This document shows, piece by piece, positions 19,524 through 28,533 of a stretch of 64,000 bases of DNA; position 1 is the first letter of the stretch; every line of letters starts with the position of its first letter. The notes below the pieces were generated by a model. That model was not told the origin of the DNA and made no database searches. It saw only the letters and a program-made list of their open reading frames with translations. The position numbers and the translations under genes are program-made. Source of the stretch: Canibacter zhoujuaniae. Lineage in GTDB: Bacteria; Actinomycetota; Actinomycetes; Actinomycetales; Microbacteriaceae. Location of the stretch: assembly GCF_011752015.1 (NCBI RefSeq), contig NZ_JAAIKA010000001.1, positions 372,001 through 436,000 on the forward strand. Direction: 5' to 3'.

Positions 19524-20789
19524 ATGAAGAAATACAAAGCACTAATAGCCGCCAGCGCAGCAGCTCTGTTGCTAGCTGGTTGCGCAGGTAATAATTCCGC
19601 ATCGATGGAAGAGGCGGATCACGACCACCACGATCATGAGCACGGGATCGAAGTTGAAGAGGGTCTGACTGAGGTATCGAAACTTGAACGGCGCGCCGTG
19701 CTTGCCGTTGAGGGCGGTCTCGTCACAGTAAATCTTGCAACCGGTGAAGTGGTTAACGAGGTTAAGCAAGACGGCTTCCTGCGCCTCAACCAGGCAGGCG
19801 ATAACCGCCACCTTCTAGTCAGCAAGGGCAACGAATTTCAGCTCTTCGACACCGGCCTAGTTGCCGAAGCACACGGCGACCACTTCCACTACTTTGAAGG
19901 TGACCCAAAGCTCACCGACGTCAGATTCCCAGCAGAAAAAGCTGGCCACGTTACTGTGCATGACGGCTACACAACGCTCTTTGCTGACGGTGATGGCACA
20001 TTCCAGGTTGTTCCAACCGAGCACATTAAGCACGGCACAGAAGATGCCGAACTGCATAAGACTGGTGACGCACACCACGGCGTTGCGGTGCGCTTAAGTG
20101 ACGGCAGCATTTTCCACACTGAGGGTCACCCAGATGCGCGCTCAGTGCTGCGCGTAGTAAACGGTGAAAAAACCGTTGCAGTTACCGAAGACTGCCCGGG
20201 CAGCCACGGTGAGGCTACCGCTAAGCCGAACGCTAACGGCGACGTTGTGGTTATGGGTTGCCAGAACGGCCCATTCGTCTTTAAAGATGGCCAGTTCCAC
20301 AAAGTTCCTGTAGCAGATGCTTACTCACGCTCTGGCAATCTTGCGGGCCACCCAGACTCACCAATCGTGCTTGGCGATTACAAGGTTGATCCTAACGCTG
20401 ATCCGGTTGAGCGCCCGACTCGCGTTGCGCTGATCGACACCGAAGCTGTCAGCCTGAAGCTGGTTGAGTTGAATTCAGCGTACTGGTTCCGTTCACTGGG
20501 TCGCGGCCCCGCTGGTGAGGGTCTCGTGCTCACCTACGACGGCAATCTGAATGTAATTGATCAGAACACCGGTGAGGTGACAAACCGCGTGCCAGTAATT
20601 GGCGAATGGGAAGAGAAAGCAGACTGGCAGGAGCCGGGACCAATCCTGAAGGTTAACGGTAGCTGGGCTTACATCACCGACGCAGTTAAGAAAGAACTCG
20701 CCGTTGTTGACCTCACCTCATTTGAAGTAACGAAACGTATCTCGCTTGATAAGCCAGTTGTAGAAATGGAGATTGTAGCCGGAAAATAA
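19524..20789 (+). CDS. aztD: AztD-like zinc metallochaperone lipoprotein
   Basis: 421 residues from the ATG at 19524. The start is placed there because the reading frame upstream lies inside the operator. A lipoprotein signal (LLLAGC) is followed by a His/Asp-rich stretch (DHDHHDHEHG) and a long beta-propeller-like body with scattered histidines. This matches AztD, a periplasmic chaperone that delivers zinc to the AztC solute-binding protein. Here it would be anchored on the outer face of the membrane. No aztABC transporter genes adjoin it. The overlapping Fur/Zur-type operator supports a zinc-limitation role. It interrupts the usual M23-rpsB neighbourhood. Confidence 0.82.
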   Translation: MKKYKALIAASAAALLLAGCAGNNSASMEEADHDHHDHEHGIEVEEGLTEVSKLERRAVLAVEGGLVTVNLATGEVVNEVKQDGFLRLNQAGDNRHLLVSKGNEFQLFDTGLVAEAHGDHFHYFEGDPKLTDVRFPAEKAGHVTVHDGYTTLFADGDGTFQVVPTEHIKHGTEDAELHKTGDAHHGVAVRLSDGSIFHTEGHPDARSVLRVVNGEKTVAVTEDCPGSHGEATAKPNANGDVVVMGCQNGPFVFKDGQFHKVPVADAYSRSGNLAGHPDSPIVLGDYKVDPNADPVERPTRVALIDTEAVSLKLVELNSAYWFRSLGRGPAGEGLVLTYDGNLNVIDQNTGEVTNRVPVIGEWEEKADWQEPGPILKVNGSWAYITDAVKKELAVVDLTSFEVTKRISLDKPVVEMEIVAGK

Positions 20790-20816
20790 ACTAACCTAAA
20801 TCTTCCTTGTTTATAG

Positions 20817-20870
20817 CGCCACAGGAATCGCTTGTCACAACTGTGCACAAGTCGGTTCCTGTGGCGTTTC
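20817..20870 (+). terminator. Terminator after the AztD-like gene
   Basis: Arms CGCCACAGGAA (20817-20827) and its exact complement (20856-20866), with an inner CTTGT/ACAAG pairing, followed by TTTC. It lies 28 bases after the stop codon. Confidence 0.7.
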
Positions 20871-20926
20871 TCCACATGTTTTGCTGAAGCGCATTCTCAC
20901 CTCGCTCCCCTTGCAAAGCTAGTGGC

Positions 20927-21457
20927 ATGTTTAAAACGCATCTTTTTGCTAGCCTCGCACTCCTAATCGCAGCTGCCATCGGCAGCGCAGACAGCTTTTT
21001 CACGCCCCAGTCAGAAACCGCGCATCAGGTGTCGCCGCAAACAGTGCAGAACGCAGATCTGTGGTGCACGCCTTTTGATGCCCCGCTTAACGTGACCCGC
21101 TATTTTGATTTACCTTTTTACTATGCTGCCGGGCATCGCGGGATAGACATCGCAAAACAACCCACCTCTGCTCCCGTGCGAGCCCCGGCCGGGGGCACCG
21201 TCTCGTTTGTTGGCAAAGTTGTTGACCGGCACGTTATTTCAGTGCAGGTGTCGCCAGAGTTGGTGTATTCAATCGAACCGGTAGCAACAGATTTACAGGT
21301 CGGTGACAAGGTTACAAGGTGTCAAGCCCTTGGCACAGTTGAAGGAGCCGGGCATACAGCAGATGCTGCAATTCATATTGGTGTGCGCAAAAATGACGAC
21401 TATATTAATCCGATCAGATTTTTCCGCCGCAAGCCGGTTCTACTGCCTTTGCACTAA
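20927..21457 (+). CDS. M23-family (LytM-like) exported peptidase or regulator
   Basis: 176 residues with a signal-like N-terminus (LFASLALLIAAAIGSA). The LytM core has HRGIDIA with the first zinc ligands H and D, and RAPAGGTVSFVG. In the second motif the usual HxH reads AIHIGVR, so the first histidine is alanine; metal binding or activity may be weak. Many actinobacteria carry an M23 gene of this kind next to rpsB, and non-classical second motifs occur there. Two cysteines may form a disulfide. It probably acts on peptidoglycan or activates a hydrolase. Confidence 0.8.
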   Translation: MFKTHLFASLALLIAAAIGSADSFFTPQSETAHQVSPQTVQNADLWCTPFDAPLNVTRYFDLPFYYAAGHRGIDIAKQPTSAPVRAPAGGTVSFVGKVVDRHVISVQVSPELVYSIEPVATDLQVGDKVTRCQALGTVEGAGHTADAAIHIGVRKNDDYINPIRFFRRKPVLLPLH

Positions 21458-21490
21458 CCTACGGTGCGCATAGTCACTCTCGGGAGGTAA

Positions 21491-22417
21491 TCACGCTCGC
21501 GGGTGCGCCTGTTTAAAAGTTTGCGCAAGCCGCTCTGTCGACACATGCGTATATATTTGTGTGCTGGCAAGGTTAGAGTGCCCCAGCATCTCCTGCACAA
21601 CACGCAACTCAGCTCCGCCATTTAAAAGGTGTGTCGCGGCAGAGTGGCGCAGCGTGTGCGGCCCCTGCGGGCCACCGCCGGACAGGCTTTTAAGATGCTT
21701 CGCCACGATGCGATAAACACCTGACGAGCTGAGCGCTCCCCCACGATTGCCAAGAAATATCTTGCTGCTTGCTAAGCCGGCTGAATTTTTAGAGGCTAAC
21801 TGCAAACGCCCCGCTTCGAGATACAGTTTTAAGGCTGCGGCAGCGGGTTTGCCAAACGGCACTATCCGCTGCTTATTCCCTTTGCCTGTGACCCGCAGAG
21901 TATATTCCGCTAAGTTGATATCGCTGTCTGTTAGACCCACCAGCTCAGACACGCGAATAGCGCTAGCGTATAACAGTTCAAGGATCGCGTAATCACGTTG
22001 CGCAGCAGCCTCGCCTGCGAGCGCCGCCTGTCTCAGGTTTATAAGCAGGTTTTCTATCTGTTTTTCGCCTATGACTCGCGGCAGGGTGTGCTGTTTTTTT
22101 GGTGTGCTCAGTCTGGTGGCTGGGTTGATTTCGACTAGTTCTCGCTCTTCGAGCCATTTGCCGAATGACTTTAGTGTTGCGATGTTGCGACTGATGGTTG
22201 CGGTGCTTTTACCCTGTTCTTGTAGCTCCCAAAGCCAGTCTCGCATTATTTCTAGTGTGATGGTTGCAACGTTTTCGAGTGTCTGTGCGTGTTTTGTTTT
22301 AAGATGTGCCGCAAATCTGTCTAGGTCGTTTTGGTAGGCGCGCACTGTGTGGGCTGAGTAACCGTATTGGTGCTCGACGGTTTGCAAAAACTGGGATATC
22401 GCTTGAGTTAGGCGCAT
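21491..22417 (-). CDS. xerC: Tyrosine recombinase XerC
   Basis: Resolves chromosome dimers at dif with XerD. The SAM-like N-terminal domain is followed by the catalytic domain with R ([11 protein letters not shown]), K (VTGKGNKQR), HxxR ([12 protein letters not shown]), H (LGHSNL) and the nucleophile Y (TQIYTHV). Length 308 is normal. It follows dprA in the standard actinobacterial dprA-xerC order, 54 bases apart, so it is a housekeeping Xer and not an element integrase. Confidence 0.93.
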   Translation of the reverse strand: MRLTQAISQFLQTVEHQYGYSAHTVRAYQNDLDRFAAHLKTKHAQTLENVATITLEIMRDWLWELQEQGKSTATISRNIATLKSFGKWLEERELVEINPATRLSTPKKQHTLPRVIGEKQIENLLINLRQAALAGEAAAQRDYAILELLYASAIRVSELVGLTDSDINLAEYTLRVTGKGNKQRIVPFGKPAAAALKLYLEAGRLQLASKNSAGLASSKIFLGNRGGALSSSGVYRIVAKHLKSLSGGGPQGPHTLRHSAATHLLNGGAELRVVQEMLGHSNLASTQIYTHVSTERLAQTFKQAHPRA

Positions 22418-22471
22418 CTGCTTCCTCTCTTTGCAAGCGGTCTAACGCTATCCGGCTCTGCGTTTTATAGC

Positions 22472-23734
22472 CTACTCTCTGACTAGGCGCCAGCGTGGCG
22501 GCCATTTTCCGTGTTCTTGTGCGACTTTCCCAAGAAGTTCTAGCTCTGCGAGAATGCCGGTGCATTCTTTATGGCTGATTCCTGCCCTACTGGCAATCTG
22601 TTCCACTGCTGCGCTTTTTGTTAGGGGGAGGGCGTCGAGCACTAGGAGGTGGGCAATGTTTCTTGTGTTTTCTGTGCTGTCGGTTGTTTCTTGAAGGTGC
22701 AGCAGCTCATCGAGTTGTGCAGTGTTGGCAATCAACTCGGCTTTATGATCGCGTATTAGTTGGTGCGCCCCTGCGCTTGAGCCGAGCATAACGCTGCCGG
22801 GTATTGCGCCGAGTGGGATTCCGAGTTCTGCTGCATGGTTGGCTGTGTTGATTGATCCTGATCGCATTCCTGCTTCTGTTACCAACACTCCCTCACTGAG
22901 GGCGGCGATTAAGCGGTTTCGCAGTAGAAAGCGCCATCTTGTGGGGGCGGATCCGGGGGCTGCCTCGGTTACTATCAGGTTTCCTGTCTGCACAATTTTG
23001 CGGAAGAGTTCTGTGTGTCCGCTCGGGTACGGGCGGTCTATTCCGCCTGCTAGCACCGCTATTGTGGGTGTCTTATGATTGAGCGCTATGCGGTGTGCGA
23101 GGCCGTCTGCTCCGTATGCTCCGCCTGAAATAATGCCAAGGTTTTGTTTGCACAGATACTCGGTGAAATAGTTTGTAACTGTTTCACCGTAGGGTGTTAG
23201 TGCCCTAGCGCCAACTACTGCGATAAACCTGTGTTTGATGGTTTCAATGTCGCCTTTTGCCCATAACAGTATTGGTTGATTTTCGCCGAGTGCACTGAGT
23301 TTTTCCGGCCAGCCTGGCAGTTGCGGTGTGAGCACGCGCAGACCCGTTTTTACCGCTGTTTGTAGGGTGTCGCGCACAAGGTCTAAGAGGCTTCGATCCA
23401 TTAGCCTGGCCTGCCATCTTTCAATAGCTTTCTGCGCTAGCTGCTGTGTCACAGTGATGCCTGCTGCGTCCAGGAGCTGATTAATTTCATGTGCGGTGTT
23501 GTCGCTCTGCAGCACTGTGAGTGCAGCGCTGCCGCTGTAGTTATCGATGAGTGTGCGGCTAATGTATTCATTGGGCTCAGTTAAGGCATTCCAGGCAATA
23601 CGGCTCAGCACCTCTTGCTGTGTTTCGACCGGTATCGTTTTAGAGCTGGCAGCACCTGCCCCGGTTATCACTTGGTGCAATAGATCCTGCACTGCTGGAA
23701 GCATCTCTTTTAGCTGCGGCGGGCTGTTTGTCAT
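22472..23734 (-). CDS. dprA: DNA-processing protein DprA
   Basis: Binds incoming single-stranded DNA and loads RecA. The Rossmann-type core carries FIAVVGARALTPYG, IISGGAYGADGLAHR and VTEAAPGSAPTRWRF. A C-terminal winged-helix domain follows (residues about 350-420, ending GKWPPRWRLVRE). The length of 420 reflects an N-terminal helical extension. It overlaps comM by four bases. Confidence 0.93.
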   Translation of the reverse strand: MTNSPPQLKEMLPAVQDLLHQVITGAGAASSKTIPVETQQEVLSRIAWNALTEPNEYISRTLIDNYSGSAALTVLQSDNTAHEINQLLDAAGITVTQQLAQKAIERWQARLMDRSLLDLVRDTLQTAVKTGLRVLTPQLPGWPEKLSALGENQPILLWAKGDIETIKHRFIAVVGARALTPYGETVTNYFTEYLCKQNLGIISGGAYGADGLAHRIALNHKTPTIAVLAGGIDRPYPSGHTELFRKIVQTGNLIVTEAAPGSAPTRWRFLLRNRLIAALSEGVLVTEAGMRSGSINTANHAAELGIPLGAIPGSVMLGSSAGAHQLIRDHKAELIANTAQLDELLHLQETTDSTENTRNIAHLLVLDALPLTKSAAVEQIASRAGISHKECTGILAELELLGKVAQEHGKWPPRWRLVRE

Positions 23735-25266
23735 CGCTGGTTTCCTCTCAGTAGCAGGGCTTGTGTGATTTCTTCACGTTCGGGTTTAGCTTTCTCAGCG
23801 AGATCTGCAATTGTCCAAGCGACTCTGAGCACACGGTCGTATCCCCGCAGACTGAGAGCCCCGTTCGCTAGCGACTGGTCGAGGATGGCTAGCGCCTGTC
23901 TGCTTGGTCTGTTTTCTGGGTCTCTAAGCCACACTCCGGGTGTTTCAGAGTTCAGGCTCCAAGCACAGTTTTGATATCTGTCTCGCTGTCGCTGTCGCGC
24001 TGTTTGCACTCGCTGTTTCGCGGTTTTTGTGCTCACTGCAAGGTTTTTATCGGCGACGGAGCTAATCACCGGGTTGAGCTTTACTGTCAGGTCTATCCGG
24101 TCGCGCAGCGGGCCGGATATTTTGTTTAAATATCTAATAACTTTTGCTGGCGGGCAGGTGCAAACCTGCTTTGGGTTGAGCGAATAAGCAAAACCGCACG
24201 GGCAGGGGTTTGCCGCTAACAAAAGTTGAAACTTTGCGGGGAACGCTGCGCTGCTGTGGGCGCGCTGCAGTTTAATTTCACCCTGTTCAAGTGGCTGCCG
24301 TAAAGCGTCAAGCACACCGCGATTAAACTCTGGTGCTTCATCTAGAAAAAGCACTCCGTTGTGCGCACGGGTGATAGCGCCGGGAACCAGCCTGCCGCTG
24401 CCCCCGCCCAAAATCGCTGCACTGGTTGCAGAGTGGTGTGGTGCTTCAAACGGAGGCAGTCGACACAACTGCACGATTGGAGTGTCCGCAAGTGATGCCA
24501 CACAGCTTGTTTCTAAGGCAGCAATATCTTCAAGCTCTGGCAGAATTCCGGGCAGCGCCGAGGCAATCATTGTCTTCCCGACACCGGGTGGGCCGATCAT
24601 CGCCATATTGTGTCTGCCTGCCGCCGCAATCTGCAAAGCCTCAACCGCTTCTGGCTGGCCAATAATTTCGGCTAGGTCTGGCAGTATTTCACTCTGTTGG
24701 TGTGGCGTCTCGCTGCTATCGGCGGGGCTCTGTATAAACCACCCTGCAGGTTTACCGTGGTGCCAGTTCACTGCCCCAGCCAGATTCTGCACAGCGATTA
24801 CTGTGATGTTTGGCACTAAAGCAGCCTCAACTGCTCCCACCGCAGGAACCATCACCTGCTGATAGCCGTGCTCTCTAGCCGCCCGCACGGCACTGAGCAA
24901 ACCGTTGGGGCGGCGCAGTTCACCGTCGAGGCTCAACTCTCCAATATACGCACAGGTTTTACCGGTTAGTTTTGGCAAATATTTACACGCACTCATACAG
25001 GCAATCGCGATACCCAAATCAAAAGCTGAGCCGTGCTTCGGTAGCGCTGCCGGCGATAAATTAACTGTTATGAACTGGTCTTTTAACGGGTAACCCGCCT
25101 GTGCGCAGGCCAGCTTCACCCGTAGTTTTGCTTCTGCAAGCGCGGTGTCCGGCAGGCCAATAATCGCAATTCCGGGCAGCTGGTTTGTGACTGCGGTTTC
25201 CACCGTGACCGGCGTGCCAGACACTCCTGAGAGTGCAATAGTTGTGACCCGGGCGACTCTATCCAT
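23731..25266 (-). CDS. comM: ComM/YifB-family Mg-chelatase-like AAA+ ATPase
   Basis: 511 residues. An N-terminal Lon-protease-like fold (LPGIAIIGLPDTALAEAKLRVK) is followed by the AAA+ core with Walker A GPPGVGKT and Walker B VLFLDEAPEF, and a C-terminal Mg_chelatase_C domain (RGYDRVLRVAWTIADL). ComM is a branch-migration helicase that extends heteroduplex during transformation. It overlaps yraN at its start and dprA at its end, forming a DNA-uptake block. Confidence 0.93.
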   Translation of the reverse strand: MDRVARVTTIALSGVSGTPVTVETAVTNQLPGIAIIGLPDTALAEAKLRVKLACAQAGYPLKDQFITVNLSPAALPKHGSAFDLGIAIACMSACKYLPKLTGKTCAYIGELSLDGELRRPNGLLSAVRAAREHGYQQVMVPAVGAVEAALVPNITVIAVQNLAGAVNWHHGKPAGWFIQSPADSSETPHQQSEILPDLAEIIGQPEAVEALQIAAAGRHNMAMIGPPGVGKTMIASALPGILPELEDIAALETSCVASLADTPIVQLCRLPPFEAPHHSATSAAILGGGSGRLVPGAITRAHNGVLFLDEAPEFNRGVLDALRQPLEQGEIKLQRAHSSAAFPAKFQLLLAANPCPCGFAYSLNPKQVCTCPPAKVIRYLNKISGPLRDRIDLTVKLNPVISSVADKNLAVSTKTAKQRVQTARQRQRDRYQNCAWSLNSETPGVWLRDPENRPSRQALAILDQSLANGALSLRGYDRVLRVAWTIADLAEKAKPEREEITQALLLRGNQR

Positions 25267-25723
25267 GAGTTGCTGCTTTCAAATATTCGAGCGCAATCTT
25301 TTGACCGGGTCGCATAAGCACCGCTGCCGCATCAACGCGTGCACGATAATGCGCATAGCCGTTAACCTGCATCCACTGAAAAAGCAGACTCTGCAGTCTC
25401 TGCAGTTTGCGCGGAGTGATCGCATGAAACGGGCTCCCAAGCCCAACACCGGAACGTGTTTTTACTTCAACAGCGACAACTGTGCGACCGTCTTGAACAA
25501 TTAAATCAATCTCGCCGTGCGCAGCTCGCCAGTTGCGTGCGAGCACGCGATACCCTTTTGCAACACAGTGGCGGGCAACATGCTCTTCACCCTGCGCCCC
25601 AAGACACTGCTTCAGCTGCCCTATCAGGTGTTTTTTCTCGTGGGTGCACCAGCTGCCGGAGCGCGACGCAGATGCAGGTTTTTCAGCCCGATCCGCAAGC
25701 TTTTCTGCGCTTGTAATCAACAT
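25259..25723 (-). CDS. YraN/UPF0102 endonuclease-fold protein
   Basis: 154 residues. The core from about residue 45 has GEEHVARHCVAKGYRVLARN, HGEIDLIV and VVAVEVKTRSG, an E..D..EVK restriction-fold set. The first 40 residues are a variable extension. GGAGG precedes the ATG. It overlaps the comM start by eight bases, suggesting co-translation. The role is probably DNA metabolism, and its conserved place beside comM and dprA agrees with that. Confidence 0.9.
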   Translation of the reverse strand: MLITSAEKLADRAEKPASASRSGSWCTHEKKHLIGQLKQCLGAQGEEHVARHCVAKGYRVLARNWRAAHGEIDLIVQDGRTVVAVEVKTRSGVGLGSPFHAITPRKLQRLQSLLFQWMQVNGYAHYRARVDAAAVLMRPGQKIALEYLKAATHG

Positions 25724-25840
25724 TTTCTACCTCCACAACAAGCATCGATGTGGCAGGTTGTAGAAATTTAGATTACGTAAAAATCTGGGGATAACACTCC
25801 CCGGTCTCCCCTGTTACAAACGGGCTATTAAACACGCTCG

Positions 25841-25863
25841 TTAAAAAGGGCGTGTGCGCACGC
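25841..25863 (-). terminator. Probable terminator after the DUF2469 gene
   Basis: A GCGTG/CACGC stem with a four-base loop at 25850-25863. On the minus strand it is followed by CCTTTTTAA. It lies 16 bases after the DUF2469 stop. The stem is short. Confidence 0.5.
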
Positions 25864-25878
25864 TTTTGGCGATGCTAG

Positions 25879-26202
25879 TTATTCTTCAAAGGCGAGAGCG
25901 TCAGGCAGCTGCAGCTCTTGATGATTGAGCTCTTCAATGTTTAGATCACGGAATGTTAGCACGCGCGCATTTTTCACAAAGCGGTCAGGGCGATAAATAT
26001 CCCACACCCAAACATCGCGCAGATTAAGCTCAAAATGCACCTGCGTGCCTCGCTCGTGCTCTATAACCTCAACTTCATTGGCGAGGTAGAAGCGGCGATC
26101 TGTCTCGACGGCGTATCTAAACTGCCCTACCACGTCACGGTATTCACGAAACAGCGCTTGCTCAGCTTCGCGCTCAAAATCTCCGCGTTCTTCGTCATCC
26201 AC
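25879..26202 (-). CDS. DUF2469 family protein
   Basis: 107 residues. The family core is easy to see: ALFREYRDVVGQFRYAVET, RRFYLANEVEV and VWVWDIYRPDRFVKNARVLTF. Function is unknown. The start is a GTG eight bases after AGGA. In many actinobacteria this gene follows rnhB (RNase HII) and precedes yraN; here rnhB is not adjacent. Confidence 0.88.
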   Translation of the reverse strand: MDDEERGDFEREAEQALFREYRDVVGQFRYAVETDRRFYLANEVEVIEHERGTQVHFELNLRDVWVWDIYRPDRFVKNARVLTFRDLNIEELNHQELQLPDALAFEE

Positions 26203-26341
26203 AAATTCAATCCTAATATGTGTCTTTTGCTTTATTTTTAGGTATTTCTATTTACTGCATCACATAAGTGGTGTAAAGTTTGTGGCGCGTAGCCAGTTAA
26301 ACAAACTCAACGGCACCTCCGCAGGATTTAGGATTGTGGGT

Positions 26342-26731
26342 ATGGACGATGTGCAGCTATATCAAACGGCTATGCGTCATGCGTTGGAGTTGCCTGGAGC
26401 ACAGGAGCGAGAGTATGCTCCAGGCTGGACCGCAGTACGGGTAGCTGGCAAGTGGTTCATGGTCGCCACCGAACTACACGGTCGCCAGTTGATCAATGTC
26501 AAAGCAGACCCGAGTGATGTCATCGCATTGCGCGAGGCATATGCTTCGATTGGCCCGGGTTACCACATGAACAAGACCCACTGGATTACAATCACCGCCG
26601 GTGAAGACATTGACTCTCAGTTCCTCTCCGAGTTGATAACCGACTCCTATGCGCTGATCATCGCCGGATTACCGAAAGCGAAACGACCCTACCTGGTTGG
26701 CAATATGCGATCAAAAGTCGCGGGAGTTTAA
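26342..26731 (+). CDS. MmcQ/YjbR-family DNA-binding-like protein
   Basis: 129 residues from the ATG at 26342, preceded by AGGATT. The open frame extends upstream to a GTG at 26282, but that part has no family similarity. The body shows the YjbR pattern: ALELPGAQEREY, WTAVRVAGKWFMV, LINVKADPSDVIALREAY, GYHMNKTHWITI and LITDSYALIIAGLPK. The fold is CyaY-like; the cellular role is not known. Confidence 0.82.
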   Translation: MDDVQLYQTAMRHALELPGAQEREYAPGWTAVRVAGKWFMVATELHGRQLINVKADPSDVIALREAYASIGPGYHMNKTHWITITAGEDIDSQFLSELITDSYALIIAGLPKAKRPYLVGNMRSKVAGV

Positions 26732-26765
26732 GCGGGATTTAAGCGCGAGTTTACATAAGCGACAC

Positions 26766-26771
26766 TAGACT
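26766..26771 (+). promoter_or_regulatory. Candidate -10 box of pncB, likely leaderless
   Basis: TAGACT lies seven bases before the GTG start at 26779, and no ribosome-binding site is visible. Transcription would begin at or next to the start codon. The -35 is weak. Confidence 0.45.
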
Positions 26772-26778
26772 TAGAACT

Positions 26779-28104
26779 GTGAGCAAATCGACAGCATTCC
26801 ACACAGACCACTACGAACTCACAATGGTTGACGCCGCTCTGCGTTCAGGCACAGCGCACCGTAAAAGTGTTTTCGAACTCTTCACCCGCAGACTTTCGGG
26901 TGCACGAAAATACGGTGTGCTTGCGGGCACGGGCAGGCTCCTAGCAGCAATTGAAAACTTCCGCTACACCGATGCTGAGCTGAACTGGTTGCGTGACAGA
27001 AACTTTCTGCACAGTGAAACTCTCGACTGGCTCGCAAACTACCGATTTAACGGAAATATAACCGGGTATGCAGAGGGTGAGGTGTTCTTTCCTGGCTCAC
27101 CACTTTTAACCGTAGAATCAACTTTTGCCGAGGGCGTTGTGCTTGAGACGCTCGCATTAAGCATTCTGAACTACGATTCAGCCGTCGCAACGGCAGCATC
27201 TCGTATGCACACAGCCGCAAAAGGTAAACCGCTGGCCGAAATGGGCTCACGTCGCACAAGTGAGATTAACGCCGTGTATGCCGCACGCGCAGCATATTTG
27301 GCGGGCTTCTCAGCAACCAGCAACCTTGAGGCAGGGCGCACCTACGGTCTGCCAACAATGGGCACAGCAGCCCACTCATTCACGCTTTTGCACGATAGCG
27401 AAGAAGAGGCTTTTCGGGCGCAGATTGCTGCTTTCGGGCCGCAAACCACGCTGCTAATAGACACCTACGATATAGAGCAGGGAGTAAAAAACGCAATCGA
27501 AATTGCAGGCCCTGAGCTTGGTGCGGTGCGCATCGACTCAGGTGATCTGCCGGTCGTTGTTGCCAGAGTGCGTGAACTACTAGACTCCCTCGGCGCAAAA
27601 AACACGAAAATCACAGTCACAAACGATCTGGATGAGCACACAATTGCCGCTCTCGCCGCTAGCCCGGTAGATAATTTCGGTGTTGGCACATCTGTTGTGA
27701 CCGGCTCAGGTTCCCCCACAATGAATATGGTCTACAAGCTGGTTGCGCGCCAGGGAGACGACGGTCAGTGGGTTTCAGTTGCTAAAAAATCTGAAAATAA
27801 AGGATCGGTTGGCGGTAAGAAAATTGCCTACCGGGAGTTTAAAAACGGGCGCGCTATTGCAGAACTGTTTGAGGTGCAAGCGCAAGACGGCACCGACACC
27901 GCTGGCGTGCCGGGGCGTGAAAATCTTGAGCAGATCACCGTCCCCCTCATCACAGACGGAAACATTCATCAAGAGCACCTTGGTGCCGCAGGTCTCGAAG
28001 CAGCAAGAGAGCGTCACGCACAGCGCCTACAAGAGCTGCCTCTGATCGCGATGAGCTTGCAGCGCGGCGATCCTGCCCTGCAAATCGAATACATCGGCAA
28101 CTAA
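26779..28104 (+). CDS. pncB: Nicotinate phosphoribosyltransferase
   Basis: Makes nicotinate mononucleotide from nicotinate and PRPP with ATP, the entry to NAD salvage. Motifs include TDHYELTMVDAAL at the N-terminus, LAEMGSRRTSEINAVYAARAAYLAGF, GTAAHSFTLLH, and the phosphate-binding VRIDSGDL and VTNDLDEH regions. Length 441 is normal. The gene probably has a leaderless transcript and stands alone. Confidence 0.95.
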   Translation: MSKSTAFHTDHYELTMVDAALRSGTAHRKSVFELFTRRLSGARKYGVLAGTGRLLAAIENFRYTDAELNWLRDRNFLHSETLDWLANYRFNGNITGYAEGEVFFPGSPLLTVESTFAEGVVLETLALSILNYDSAVATAASRMHTAAKGKPLAEMGSRRTSEINAVYAARAAYLAGFSATSNLEAGRTYGLPTMGTAAHSFTLLHDSEEEAFRAQIAAFGPQTTLLIDTYDIEQGVKNAIEIAGPELGAVRIDSGDLPVVVARVRELLDSLGAKNTKITVTNDLDEHTIAALAASPVDNFGVGTSVVTGSGSPTMNMVYKLVARQGDDGQWVSVAKKSENKGSVGGKKIAYREFKNGRAIAELFEVQAQDGTDTAGVPGRENLEQITVPLITDGNIHQEHLGAAGLEAARERHAQRLQELPLIAMSLQRGDPALQIEYIGN

Positions 28105-28242
28105 GCTGCAGCACAGAGCAGGCGTCGCGCTAAGACAGCCCTCTGATTGGGCGCAGCCCTATCGTGCAGCAGACTATTCGACATCTCGCAAGACAGTGCC
28201 TAAGACGCGCACTCTGCCGCTAGCGACTGCCCAATAAAACAG

Positions 28243-28515
28243 TTACGGGTTAATCACAGTCTCGTAAATATGTTTGCATTCTGCGCAGACAGGAAATTTT
28301 TCAGGATCGCGGTTTGGCACCCACTTCTTGCCGCACAGCGCCCGCACAGGTTTCCCGGTGATAGCAGACTCGACGATCTTATCTTTTGGCACATAGTGCG
28401 AGAAACGGTCGTGATCGCCGTCTTCAAGCTGCTTTTCTTCGAGCAGCTCTGAAAGCTCTCGATCAAGCACGTCTGCGCCGCCTGCCGGGGCTAGTGTGCT
28501 GCTGTTGAAAGTCAT
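28243..28515 (-). CDS. DUF3039 zinc-ribbon-like protein
   Basis: 90 residues with DGDHDRFSHYVPKDKI, GKPVRALCGKKWVP and FPVCAECKHIYE, the DUF3039 pattern. The three cysteines and a histidine suggest one metal site. Function is unknown. Widespread in Actinobacteria. Confidence 0.88.
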   Translation of the reverse strand: MTFNSSTLAPAGGADVLDRELSELLEEKQLEDGDHDRFSHYVPKDKIVESAITGKPVRALCGKKWVPNRDPEKFPVCAECKHIYETVINP

Positions 28516-28522
28516 GTCGTTA

Positions 28523-28528
28523 ATAATA
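28523..28528 (-). promoter_or_regulatory. Candidate -10 box of the DUF3039 gene, likely leaderless
   Basis: On the minus strand TATTAT is seven bases before the ATG at 28515. No ribosome-binding site is present. It lies in the short gap after the Stealth gene. Confidence 0.4.
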
Positions 28529-28533
28529 CTTGG

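Noticed and set aside
21491-22417. Tyrosine recombinase as a sign of a mobile element
   Set aside because: It lies in the standard dprA-xerC order with full XerC motifs and normal length, so it is the housekeeping dimer-resolution enzyme.
28105-28242. A small RNA or gene between pncB and DUF3039
   Set aside because: No frame, promoter or stable hairpin with a T run could be supported.
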